Origin: Comamonadaceae bacterium
Lineage (GTDB): Bacteria; Pseudomonadota; Gammaproteobacteria; Burkholderiales; Burkholderiaceae_C
NCBI GenBank assembly: GCA_027490555.1
Contig: JAIXXW010000128.1
Span: 1 to 5,327, forward strand
DNA: 5,327 nt
Reading direction: 5' to 3'
Shown: positions 1 through 5,327 of the stretch, piece after piece
Layout of the letters: every line of letters starts with the position of its first letter
Position numbering within the stretch: the stretch's first letter is position 1
Translations under genes and position numbers: made by a program
The notes under the pieces: generated by a model
The model's input: the letters and a program-made list of their open reading frames with translations, nothing else
What the model was told of the DNA's origin: nothing
The model's database searches: none

Positions 1-1083
1 AAACAGCGGGGCAATCGCGATTTCATCGTAGCGCACACCCAGCCGCTTGACCATGTCGCGCGAATCGATCCAGCTGATGTCGGCGGTGTAGGGTGAAGGC
101 ATCATCACCGCGTGCACTTGGTCGGCCCCGATCGCGTCCACCGCGATGGCCAGCACCAGGGCCGAATCGATGCCACCCGAAAGCCCCAGGATCGCCCCCT
201 TGAACCCATTTTTGCCCAGGTAGTCGCGCACCCCCAGCACCAGCGCGTCCCACAGTTCGGCATCGGCACTGGCCAGAGGCACCAAGGCATCGGGTGCAGC
301 CGACAGCTGCACGCCGGCCTGATCGGCCTGGGCCTGAACCATCAAAGTCGCCTCGCGAAACCCTGGCGCCCTGGCGACGGTCTGGCCCTGGGCGTTCAGG
401 GCAAAAGACCGCCCCTCAAAAATCACCTCATCCTGCCCCCCCACCAGGTGGGCGTACACCAATGGCAGTCCGCAGTCGCTCACGCGCTCGCGCATGCGCT
501 GCTCGCGCTCCGGGCCTTTGCCCACATGGAAAGGCGATGCGTTCAACACCGCCAGCAGCTGGGCCCCTGCATCGCGCGCCATCCGGGCCGGCTCATCGAA
601 CCAGGCGTCTTCACAGATCAGCAAACCGACCCGAACGCCCTGCACCTCAAACACCCCCACGCCCTGTCCGGGCGTGAAATACCGGCGTTCGTCAAACACC
701 TGGTAGTTGGGCAACTCGCGCTTGTCGTAAACGCAAACCACCTGCCCTTCACACAGCACCGAGGCACGGTTGTGCCGGCGGGTGACGGCCACACTGCGGG
801 TGCGCACGCCACCGCCCTCAGGGTGGCCTACCACCACATGCAGGCCCTTTAACCCGGCCAGCTCGCGGGCCACCGTTTTCAGGGCATCATCGCAAGCATC
901 GATGAAGGCCGGACGCAGCAACAGGTCTTCCGCCGCGTAGCCGCAGATCGACAGTTCGGGCGTGAGCACCAAACGCGCGCCCTGGGCATAAGCCGCCTGG
1001 GCTGCGGCGATGATTTGGCGGGCGTTGCCCGGCATGTCGCCGACGACGAAATTGAGCTGGGCCACGCAAATTTGGAGAGTCAT
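1..1083 (-). CDS. nadE: Glutamine-dependent NAD+ synthetase, N-terminal 361 residues (3' end outside window)
   Basis: The enzyme makes NAD+ from nicotinic acid adenine dinucleotide, using ATP and ammonia taken from glutamine and releasing AMP and PPi; it is cytoplasmic and performs the last step of NAD synthesis. The minus strand reads without a stop from ATG at 1083 to the window edge. Residues 1 to about 250 are a nitrilase-type glutaminase domain with the expected Glu-Lys-Cys triad: E43 in LTPELSICGY, K121 in YDKRELPNY and C157 in LLICEDAW. A synthetase domain begins near residue 275 and carries the ATP-pyrophosphatase P-loop LSGGIDS at 301-307, then MPSPYTADIS at 328-337. Full-length two-domain relatives run to roughly 540-560 residues, so about a third is missing at the left edge. 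The start is firm: MTLQICVAQLNFVVGDM is the usual family N-terminus, and an in-frame TGA lies six codons upstream. No good Shine-Dalgarno is visible. The neighbouring divergent gene starts 4 bp away. Confidence 0.96.
   Translation of the reverse strand, partial: MTLQICVAQLNFVVGDMPGNARQIIAAAQAAYAQGARLVLTPELSICGYAAEDLLLRPAFIDACDDALKTVARELAGLKGLHVVVGHPEGGGVRTRSVAVTRRHNRASVLCEGQVVCVYDKRELPNYQVFDERRYFTPGQGVGVFEVQGVRVGLLICEDAWFDEPARMARDAGAQLLAVLNASPFHVGKGPEREQRMRERVSDCGLPLVYAHLVGGQDEVIFEGRSFALNAQGQTVARAPGFREATLMVQAQADQAGVQLSAAPDALVPLASADAELWDALVLGVRDYLGKNGFKGAILGLSGGIDSALVLAIAVDAIGADQVHAVMMPSPYTADISWIDSRDMVKRLGVRYDEIAIAPLF
1074..1079 (+). promoter_or_regulatory. Ribosome binding site that fixes the GTG start of the FemAB-like gene
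   Basis: GGAGAG lies 8 nt upstream of GTG at 1088. It supports that GTG over the more upstream in-frame ATG at 1010, which would add 26 residues lying antisense to nadE and with no resemblance to the family N-terminus. The site sits inside the first codons of nadE on the other strand. Confidence 0.65.
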
Positions 1084-1087
1084 ACAG

Positions 1088-2275
1088 GTGCCGGAAAATC
1101 AGAGCTTGAATTATGTCACCCGGGTCCTGGATGACGTGGGCAGCATCGCACCCGAGGTCTGGGACGGTTTGCTGGCCCGGCAAGACGCACCCACCCCCTT
1201 CATGCGGCACGCCTACCTGTCGGCCCTGCAGACCAGCGAATCGGCCGCCCCGTCCACCGGCTGGACCTTGCAGCTCATCAGCCTGTGGCGCGACAGCCCC
1301 GAAGGCCCGGTCCTGGCTGCCGCGTGTCCGCTGTACCTCAAAACCCATTCCCGGGGCGAATACGTGTTTGACCACGCCTGGGCCGATGCATACGCCCGGC
1401 ATGGCCTGGCTTACTACCCCAAGGCCGTTGTCGCCTCCCCTTTCACACCGGTTCCGGGCAGCCGATTGCTGGCCGAGTCCGCCCACGCCCGGCAAGCGCT
1501 GTTGGCCGCACTGCTCGAGCTTTGCCAGACGCACGAGCTGCCCTCCTTGCACATCCTGTTTGCCAGCCCGCAAGACCTGCTGGCTTGCGACCAGGCGGGC
1601 CTGATGCAACGCAGCCAGGTGCAGTTTCACTGGCAAAACCCCGGCTGGCAGGACTTTGATGATTTTTTGGCCAGCCTGAACCAGGAAAAACGCAAAAAAA
1701 TCCGCCAAGAACGGCGCAAGGTGCAAGAAGCCGGCGTGCACTTTCGCGCCGTCCGAGGCCCCGACATGGACGACGCCGACTGGGCCCTGTTGCTGCGCTG
1801 CTACCAGCAAACCTATTGGGAGCATGGCAACCCGCCCTACCTGAAGCCGGCATTTTTCGAAGCCATGCGCAGCGACATGGCTGACAACTGGATGTTGTTC
1901 GTGGCCGAGCATGCGGGCCAACCCATCGGCATCAGCCTGATCGGCCTGCATCTGGACCCCCAGGGTCAGCCCCAAGTGGCCTATGGCCGCTACTGGGGGG
2001 CGCTGGCGCGGGTGGACTGCCTGCACTTTGAGGCTTGCTATTACCAGCCGATCGCCTGGTGCATCGCCCATGGCGTCCAGCGTTTTGAGGGGGGCGCTCA
2101 AGGCGAGCACAAAATGGCCCGCGCCTTGCTCCCCACGCCCACCCACAGTGCCCACTGGCTGGCGCACCCGGCCTTTTCAGAGGCGGTGGGGCGCTTTCTG
2201 GAGCGGGAAAAAACCGGGGTCGAGAACTACCTGGAAGCGTTGCACCAGCACTCACCCCTGAAAAAAGGCGCCTGA
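1088..2275 (+). CDS. FemAB-like GNAT-fold acyltransferase family protein (DUF482/PF04339 type)
   Basis: This predicted cytoplasmic protein of 395 residues has no signal peptide or membrane segment and resembles the FemAB_like (formerly DUF482) family. The family is related in fold to GNAT acetyltransferases and to Fem peptidyl transferases; its substrate is not established, so no function beyond probable acyl or aminoacyl transfer is claimed. Family-typical blocks are visible: an N-terminal RxxxxVGSIAPEVWDGL-like start, PLYLKTHSRGEYVFDHAWAD at 81-100, YYPKAVVASPFTPVPG at 109-124, QFHWQNPGWQDFDDFLASL at 179-197, the basic KRKKIRQERRKV at 201-212, and a C-terminal GNAT-like half with FVAEHAGQPIGISLIG at 271-286, YGRYWG at 299-304 and FEGGAQGEHKMARAL at 333-347. 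The GTG start is chosen because GGAGAG lies 8 nt upstream and the N-terminus then matches the family. An internal TTG at about 1103 (SLNYV) is a weaker alternative. The gene diverges from nadE and converges on ppa. Confidence 0.88.
   Translation: MPENQSLNYVTRVLDDVGSIAPEVWDGLLARQDAPTPFMRHAYLSALQTSESAAPSTGWTLQLISLWRDSPEGPVLAAACPLYLKTHSRGEYVFDHAWADAYARHGLAYYPKAVVASPFTPVPGSRLLAESAHARQALLAALLELCQTHELPSLHILFASPQDLLACDQAGLMQRSQVQFHWQNPGWQDFDDFLASLNQEKRKKIRQERRKVQEAGVHFRAVRGPDMDDADWALLLRCYQQTYWEHGNPPYLKPAFFEAMRSDMADNWMLFVAEHAGQPIGISLIGLHLDPQGQPQVAYGRYWGALARVDCLHFEACYYQPIAWCIAHGVQRFEGGAQGEHKMARALLPTPTHSAHWLAHPAFSEAVGRFLEREKTGVENYLEALHQHSPLKKGA
1110..1118 (-). promoter_or_regulatory. Candidate extended -10 promoter for nadE
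   Basis: On the minus strand this reads TGACATAAT, a TGn extension followed by a -10 hexamer matching TATAAT at five of six positions. Transcription would begin near 1103, giving a leader of about 20 nt before the nadE ATG. The -35 region at normal spacing (CACGTC) is poor, which an extended -10 can offset. The element lies within the first codons of the divergent FemAB-like gene. This is motif matching only. Confidence 0.3.
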
Positions 2276-2310
2276 AAAAAAGCCTGCCCGGCGCACACCG
2301 GTCAGGCTTT
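2275..2310 (-). terminator. Intrinsic terminator for ppa, possibly bidirectional
   Basis: An outer stem AAAGCCTG (2279-2286) with CAGGCTTT (2303-2310) encloses an inner CCGG/CCGG stem (2288-2291 with 2298-2301) and the loop CGCACA. Read on the minus strand, the hairpin runs straight into a tract of seven T (complement of the A run 2275-2281), the classical rho-independent form, 48 nt after the ppa stop codon. On the plus strand the T tract is only three and lies in the stem, so termination of the FemAB-like gene here would be weaker. The A run overlaps the final A of that gene's TGA stop. Confidence 0.8.
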
Positions 2311-2357
2311 GGAGCTGTGCCGCAGCGCCCACACCCGCGGGCGGGGCCGATGCAGGA

Positions 2358-2894
2358 TCAGGCCTTGGCCTGTTGGTGGTTGGCGATGCCGTCCAGGATT
2401 TCCTTGTGAGCAGCGGCTTTGCCCTCCCAGCCCAGAACCTTGACCCATTTGCCTTTTTCAAGGTCTTTGTAATGCTCAAAAAAGTGGGCGATGGCATTGC
2501 GCCGCATGGCGTTCACATCCGAGATGTCCTGCCAGTGGTCGTACATGGGCAAGATCTTGCTGGTGGGCACCGCAATCACCTTGCCGTCCACGCCGGCCTC
2601 GTCTTCCATCATCAAAATCCCCAGCGCACGGCAAGGCACCACCACGCCGGGATGCAGTGGATAGGGCGTGATCACCAAGACATCGACCGGGTCACCATCG
2701 CCCGACAGGGTCTGGGGAACGTAACCGTAATTGGTTGGGTAATGCATGGCCGTGGTCATGAAACGGTCCACGAACAGGGCGCCGGTTTCCTTGTCCACTT
2801 CGTATTTGATCGGGTCGGCGTTCATCGGGATTTCGATGATGACGTTGAAGGTTTCGGGCGCATGCTTGCCTGGCGTGACGTTGTCGAGGGACAT
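2358..2894 (-). CDS. ppa: Soluble inorganic pyrophosphatase, family I
   Basis: The enzyme hydrolyses PPi to two phosphates in the cytoplasm with Mg2+, pulling biosynthetic reactions forward. The 178 residues are full length for bacterial family I enzymes (E. coli has about 176). All the active-site residues I can place from E. coli knowledge are present, shifted by one: E21, K30, E32, R44, Y56, the signature DGDPVD with D66, D68 and D71, then D98, D103, K105, Y142 and K143. The ATG at 2894 gives the expected N-terminus MSLDNVTPGK. A modest purine-rich AAAGAGA stands about 8 nt upstream. On the left a T-tract terminator closes the transcript at 2275-2310. On the right the gene diverges from hppA across 215 bp, so a soluble and a membrane pyrophosphatase are encoded back to back. 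I found no convincing promoter for it, only an isolated TAAAAT at 2958-2953 on the minus strand. Confidence 0.98.
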   Translation of the reverse strand: MSLDNVTPGKHAPETFNVIIEIPMNADPIKYEVDKETGALFVDRFMTTAMHYPTNYGYVPQTLSGDGDPVDVLVITPYPLHPGVVVPCRALGILMMEDEAGVDGKVIAVPTSKILPMYDHWQDISDVNAMRRNAIAHFFEHYKDLEKGKWVKVLGWEGKAAAHKEILDGIANHQQAKA

Positions 2895-2970
2895 CTTTCG
2901 GGTCTCTTTGTGAAAAGTTAAGAAAAGGGCAAATCGCTAGGGATTAACCCCGATTTTACTTTCACAGGCC

Positions 2971-3000
2971 TTGCGCACTCCCAGCCTGAGGCCCTTTAAT
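2971..3000 (+). promoter_or_regulatory. Candidate sigma70 promoter for hppA
   Basis: TTGCGC (2971-2976) and TTTAAT (2995-3000) are separated by 18 nt. The -10 matches TATAAT at five of six positions and the -35 matches TTGACA at three of six. Transcription would begin around 3006-3008, next to the 8-bp palindrome TTGGCCAA at 3007-3014, and would leave a leader of about 100 nt that contains the folded element at 3037-3109. Support is motif matching and position only. Confidence 0.4.
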
Positions 3001-3036
3001 GGCTTGTTGGCCAATCGTTTCCCGTGATCGGTGAGC

Positions 3037-3109
3037 GAGGAAGCAACGCCGTGGAGGGGCCTCCAACGCGTTGCTCCTCTGTTCAGCGACAACCATCGAG
3101 GAGACAACG
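3037..3109 (+). promoter_or_regulatory. Structured hppA leader with two mutually exclusive pairings over the ribosome binding site
   Basis: Three segments share one pairing. Copy 1, GAGGAAGCAACG (3037-3048), and copy 2, GAGGAGACAACG (3098-3109), which is the hppA ribosome binding region up to the ATG, are both complementary to CGTTGCTCCTC (3069-3079) with a single bulged A (A3041 or A3104). With copy 1 the hairpin gains C3049-G3068 for 12 bp and encloses a second stem, TGGAG (3052-3056) with CTCCA (3061-3065), leaving the ribosome site free. With copy 2 an 11-bp hairpin with an 18-nt loop (3080-3097) would bury it. The complementarities are directly visible; the switching role is inferred. 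No T-tract follows the first hairpin, so it is unlikely to be a terminator. I recognise no known riboswitch class. Confidence 0.55.
3098..3103 (+). promoter_or_regulatory. Shine-Dalgarno of hppA; decides the ATG at 3110
   Basis: GAGGAG with 6 nt to the ATG at 3110 is a strong ribosome binding site. It rules against the in-frame TTG at 3071, which would add 13 residues (from LLCSATTIEETT) not expected at a membrane-pyrophosphatase N-terminus. The six bases are exactly complementary to CTCCTC at 3074-3079. Confidence 0.85.
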
Positions 3110-5179
3110 ATGACAGGAAATTCAGCGCTCATTTTGGCGCTCGTGTGCGGTCTGATCGCCGTGGCCTACGGCGTTTGGGCCAGAGGGTGGATCCTTTCTC
3201 AAGATGCCGGCAATGCCCGGATGCAGGACATCTCGGCGGCCATCCAGGCCGGGGCCGCGGCTTATCTGGCAAGGCAGTACAAAACCATCGCCATCGTGGG
3301 CGTGGTCTTGGCCATCCTGATGGGCATCTTTCTGGACGGCGTGACCGCCGTCGGCTTTGTGATCGGGGCGGTGCTCTCGGGGGCTTGCGGCTTCATCGGC
3401 ATGAACGTGTCGGTCAAGGCCAATGTGCGCACAGCCCAGGCGGCCACCCGCGGAATTGGTCCGGCATTGGATGTGGCGTTTCGGGGCGGTGCGATCACCG
3501 GCATGCTGGTGGTGGGCCTGGGCCTGCTGGGTGTTTCCGGCTTTTACTGGTTCCTGGTGGGCAATGGCAACCTGACACCCGACAAGAATCTGGCCACCTT
3601 GCTCAACCCCTTGATCGGCTTTGCTTTTGGCTCGTCGCTGATCTCGATTTTTGCCCGATTGGGAGGCGGCATCTTCACCAAAGGCGCTGACGTGGGTGCC
3701 GACCTGGTCGGCAAAGTGGAAGCAGGCATCCCCGAAGACGACCCTCGCAACCCCGCCGTGATCGCCGACAACGTGGGCGACAACGTGGGCGATTGCGCCG
3801 GCATGGCCGCCGACCTGTTCGAGACCTACGCGGTCACCCTGATTGCCACCATGGTGCTGGGCGCCCTGCTGGTCACGGCAGCGCCTGGACAGGCCGTTCT
3901 GTACCCCCTGGCCCTGGGTGCGGTGTCCATCGTCGCTTCCATCGTTGGCTGCTTCTTCGTCAAGGCCTCACCCGGCATGACCAACGTGATGCCAGCGCTG
4001 TACAAGGGCCTGGCCATCTCGGGCGTGCTGTCTTTGGTGGCTTTTTACTTTGTGACCGTCTGGCTCATGCCCGACAACGCCCTGGGCGGCACCGGCGCGC
4101 AAATGCAGCTCTTCGGTGCCTGCACGGTGGGCCTGGTGCTCACGGCCGCCTTGGTCTGGATCACCGAGTTCTACACCGGCACGCAGTACTCCCCGGTCCG
4201 GCACATCGCCCAGGCCTCCACCACCGGGCACGGCACCAACATCATTGCCGGTCTGGGCGTGTCCATGCGCTCCACCGCCTGGCCGGTGATGTTTGTCTGC
4301 CTGGCCATCTGGTGCGCCTATGCGCTGGCCGGTCTGTACGGCATCGCGGTGGCCGCCATGTCCATGCTCTCCATGGCCGGCATCGTGGTGGCGCTGGACG
4401 CCTACGGGCCCATCACCGACAACGCCGGCGGCATTGCCGAGATGGCCGAGTTGCCCAGCAGTGTGCGTGACATCACCGACCCGCTGGACGCCGTGGGCAA
4501 CACCACCAAAGCCGTGACCAAGGGCTATGCCATCGGCTCGGCGGGGCTGGCCTCTTTGGTGCTGTTTGCCGACTACACCCACAAGCTGGAGGTGTACGGA
4601 AAAGTCATCAGCTTTGACCTGTCCGACCCCCTGGTGATCATCGGCCTGTTCATCGGTGGCCTGATCCCCTACCTGTTCGGTGCCATGGCGATGGAGGCCG
4701 TGGGCCGCGCCGCCGGCAGCGTGGTGGTCGAGGTGCGCCGACAGTTCAGGGACATCCCCGGCATCATGGAAGGCACAGCCAAGCCCGAGTACGGCAAGGC
4801 GGTGGACATGCTGACCAGTGCTGCGATCAAGGAAATGATCATCCCCAGCCTCTTGCCCGTGGTGGTGCCGGTTTTGGTGGGATTGCTGCTGGGACCCAAG
4901 GCCCTGGGCGGCTTGCTGATGGGCACCATCATCACCGGATTGTTCGTGGCCATCTCGATGTGCACCGGCGGCGGTGCCTGGGACAACGCCAAGAAGTACA
5001 TCGAAGACGGTCACCACGGCGGCAAAGGCTCGGAGGCGCACAAAGCCGCCGTGACCGGTGACACCGTGGGTGACCCCTACAAGGACACGGCCGGCCCGGC
5101 CATCAATCCGCTGATCAAAATCATCAACATCGTGGCGCTTTTGATCGTGCCCCTGGTGATGGGTGTGCACGGCGCTTGA
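3110..5179 (+). CDS. hppA: Membrane-bound H+-translocating pyrophosphatase, K+-independent type
   Basis: This integral membrane proton pump uses PPi hydrolysis to move H+ across the cytoplasmic membrane. The 689 residues are a normal bacterial length, and hydrophobic stretches throughout fit the family's 16 helices; the first, about residues 5-25, is a membrane segment and not a cleaved signal. The PPi-binding core is complete: GGGIFTKGADVGADLVGKVE at 185-204 (D194, D198, K202), EDDPRNPAVIADN at 209-221, VGDNVGDCAGMAADLFE at 222-238 (D224, D228, D235), DAYGPITDNAGGIAEMAE at 430-447, and C-terminal GAWDNAKKYIE at 622-632 and GDTVGDPYKDTAGPAINPL at 650-668. GNTTKAVTKG at 463-472 has K467 and T470, where K+-dependent enzymes carry Ala and usually Gly or Ala; lysine there is the established mark of K+ independence, so H+ rather than Na+ pumping is likely. 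It diverges from ppa and has a structured leader. An insertion sequence begins 29 bp after its stop. Confidence 0.98.
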   Translation: MTGNSALILALVCGLIAVAYGVWARGWILSQDAGNARMQDISAAIQAGAAAYLARQYKTIAIVGVVLAILMGIFLDGVTAVGFVIGAVLSGACGFIGMNVSVKANVRTAQAATRGIGPALDVAFRGGAITGMLVVGLGLLGVSGFYWFLVGNGNLTPDKNLATLLNPLIGFAFGSSLISIFARLGGGIFTKGADVGADLVGKVEAGIPEDDPRNPAVIADNVGDNVGDCAGMAADLFETYAVTLIATMVLGALLVTAAPGQAVLYPLALGAVSIVASIVGCFFVKASPGMTNVMPALYKGLAISGVLSLVAFYFVTVWLMPDNALGGTGAQMQLFGACTVGLVLTAALVWITEFYTGTQYSPVRHIAQASTTGHGTNIIAGLGVSMRSTAWPVMFVCLAIWCAYALAGLYGIAVAAMSMLSMAGIVVALDAYGPITDNAGGIAEMAELPSSVRDITDPLDAVGNTTKAVTKGYAIGSAGLASLVLFADYTHKLEVYGKVISFDLSDPLVIIGLFIGGLIPYLFGAMAMEAVGRAAGSVVVEVRRQFRDIPGIMEGTAKPEYGKAVDMLTSAAIKEMIIPSLLPVVVPVLVGLLLGPKALGGLLMGTIITGLFVAISMCTGGGAWDNAKKYIEDGHHGGKGSEAHKAAVTGDTVGDPYKDTAGPAINPLIKIINIVALLIVPLVMGVHGA

Positions 5180-5208
5180 ATGGCTTGACCCCCACAAGGC
5201 CCGCTCTG

Positions 5209-5233
5209 TGAACTGACCCCAATTAGTTGGACA
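5209..5233 (+). repeat. Terminal inverted repeat of the IS3-family element
   Basis: The sequence starts TGAACTGACCCC and ends AGTTGGACA, a familiar terminal pattern of IS3-family (IS150-like) elements. Only one copy is in the window, so the length of 25 bp is estimated from the family pattern and not from alignment with the partner end. Confidence 0.65.
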
Positions 5234-5247
5234 GTTGAAACGAGCGC

Positions 5248-5327
5248 TTAGGCCACAGAGGGCTGAGTTCTGTATTGAACAGGACTCAGCCCTTTTAATT
5301 TGCTCCTGATGCGTTCGTGGTTGTAGT
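5248..5327 (-). CDS. IS3-family transposase OrfB, C-terminal 25 residues
   Basis: The minus strand reads YNHERIRSKLKGLSPVQYR followed by TQPSVA and TAA at 5250-5248, the characteristic end of the DDE integrase-core transposase (OrfB) of IS3-type elements. The YNxxRxxxxLKGLSPVQYR block is the conserved tail after the catalytic region; the catalytic residues themselves lie outside the window. The two bases at the edge (5327-5326) are consistent with a preceding Tyr. Whether the element is intact cannot be judged. The gene points toward hppA, so the two transcripts converge. Confidence 0.88.
   Translation of the reverse strand, partial: YNHERIRSKLKGLSPVQYRTQPSVA
5260..5296 (+). terminator. Intrinsic terminator inside the IS, facing plus-strand (hppA) transcription
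   Basis: GGGCTGAGTTCTG (5260-5272) pairs with CAGGACTCAGCCC (5280-5292) over 13 bp with one G-T wobble and a 7-nt loop, and is followed by TTTTAATTT. This is a strong rho-independent form on the plus strand. On the minus strand no T tract follows the hairpin, so transposase transcription should not be stopped by it. It overlaps transposase codons for GLSPVQYRTQP. No other terminator is visible between the hppA stop and the IS. Confidence 0.75.

Larger units (their letters stand above)
5209..5327 (-). mobile_element. IS3-family insertion sequence, transposase-3' end only (rest beyond window)
   Basis: A terminal sequence starting TGAACTGACCCC at 5209 is followed, reading inward, by the end of an IS3-type transposase gene on the minus strand. 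TG termini and a transposase stop a few tens of bases from the end are typical of the IS3 family; the terminus and the C-terminus look IS150-like, but the subgroup is not certain. The left junction falls at about 5208/5209, inferred from the TG end. The duplicated target bases, if any, would be the last three to five bases before it (ending CTG). They cannot be confirmed because the other end is outside. Confidence 0.82.

Noticed and set aside
112..852. Plus-strand open frame of 246 codons at the left end
   Set aside because: It lies entirely antisense to nadE, whose minus-strand translation has the full Glu-Lys-Cys triad and P-loop. The plus-strand product is a His/Pro-rich shadow.
1010..1087. 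Upstream ATG extension of the FemAB-like gene
   Set aside because: The extra 26 residues are antisense to nadE and unlike the family start, and a good ribosome site points to GTG at 1088.
887..2167. Long open frame of 426 codons on the minus strand opposite the FemAB-like gene
   Set aside because: Its translation is low-complexity and resembles no family, while the plus strand has family-typical motifs and a ribosome site. GC-rich third positions commonly open such antisense frames.
2326..2343. CGCCC/GGGCG hairpin between the ppa stop and the terminator
   Set aside because: It is five pairs with no T tract in a GC-rich stretch and is likely chance.
2940..2950. GGGATTAACCC, a small inverted repeat in the ppa-hppA intergenic region, considered as an operator
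   Set aside because: It has only three G-C pairs with no second copy, which is too little to call.
3037..3079. The hppA leader hairpin as a transcription terminator or attenuator
   Set aside because: The stem is followed by TGTTCAGCG with no T tract, so it does not fit an intrinsic terminator; translation control fits better.
3968..5197. Minus-strand open frame of 409 codons opposite hppA
   Set aside because: The predicted product is rich in His, Gly and Gln and matches nothing recognisable. It is the reverse image of hppA codons.

Overview
The window is GC-rich, densely coded bacterial chromosome. Protein sequences and gene styles (two-domain glutamine-dependent NadE, DUF482/FemAB-like acetyltransferase, family I Ppa, K+-independent HppA, an IS3-type element) suggest a betaproteobacterium, most likely Burkholderiales and perhaps Comamonadaceae. 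That placement is family recognition by eye, not a computed result.

Layout. (1) 1-1083, minus strand: the first 361 codons of nadE (NAD+ synthetase); its 3' end lies beyond the left edge. (2) 1088-2275, plus strand: a FemAB-like GNAT-fold protein of unknown substrate, whose GTG start is only 4 bp from the nadE ATG. (3) 2275-2310: a hairpin terminator between convergent genes, with its U-tract on the minus strand. (4) 2358-2894, minus strand: ppa, soluble inorganic pyrophosphatase. (5) 2895-3109: a 215-bp divergent regulatory region with a candidate promoter for hppA and a highly structured hppA leader. (6) 3110-5179, plus strand: hppA, membrane H+-translocating pyrophosphatase, complete and of the K+-independent type. 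(7) 5209-5327: one end of an IS3-family insertion sequence, with the last 25 codons of its transposase on the minus strand and an outward-facing intrinsic terminator inside that coding sequence.

Functional theme. Three of the four chromosomal genes touch pyrophosphate. NadE releases PPi (and AMP) when it makes NAD+. Ppa hydrolyses PPi irreversibly in the cytoplasm. HppA couples PPi hydrolysis to proton pumping across the membrane. Ppa and HppA compete for one substrate and are transcribed divergently from one intergenic region.

The most interesting signal is in the hppA leader. The ribosome-binding region (3098-3109) and an upstream near-copy of it (3037-3048) can each pair over 11-12 bp, with one bulged A, to the same segment (3069-3079). 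This is the layout expected of a two-state RNA switch controlling translation of the proton-pumping pyrophosphatase.
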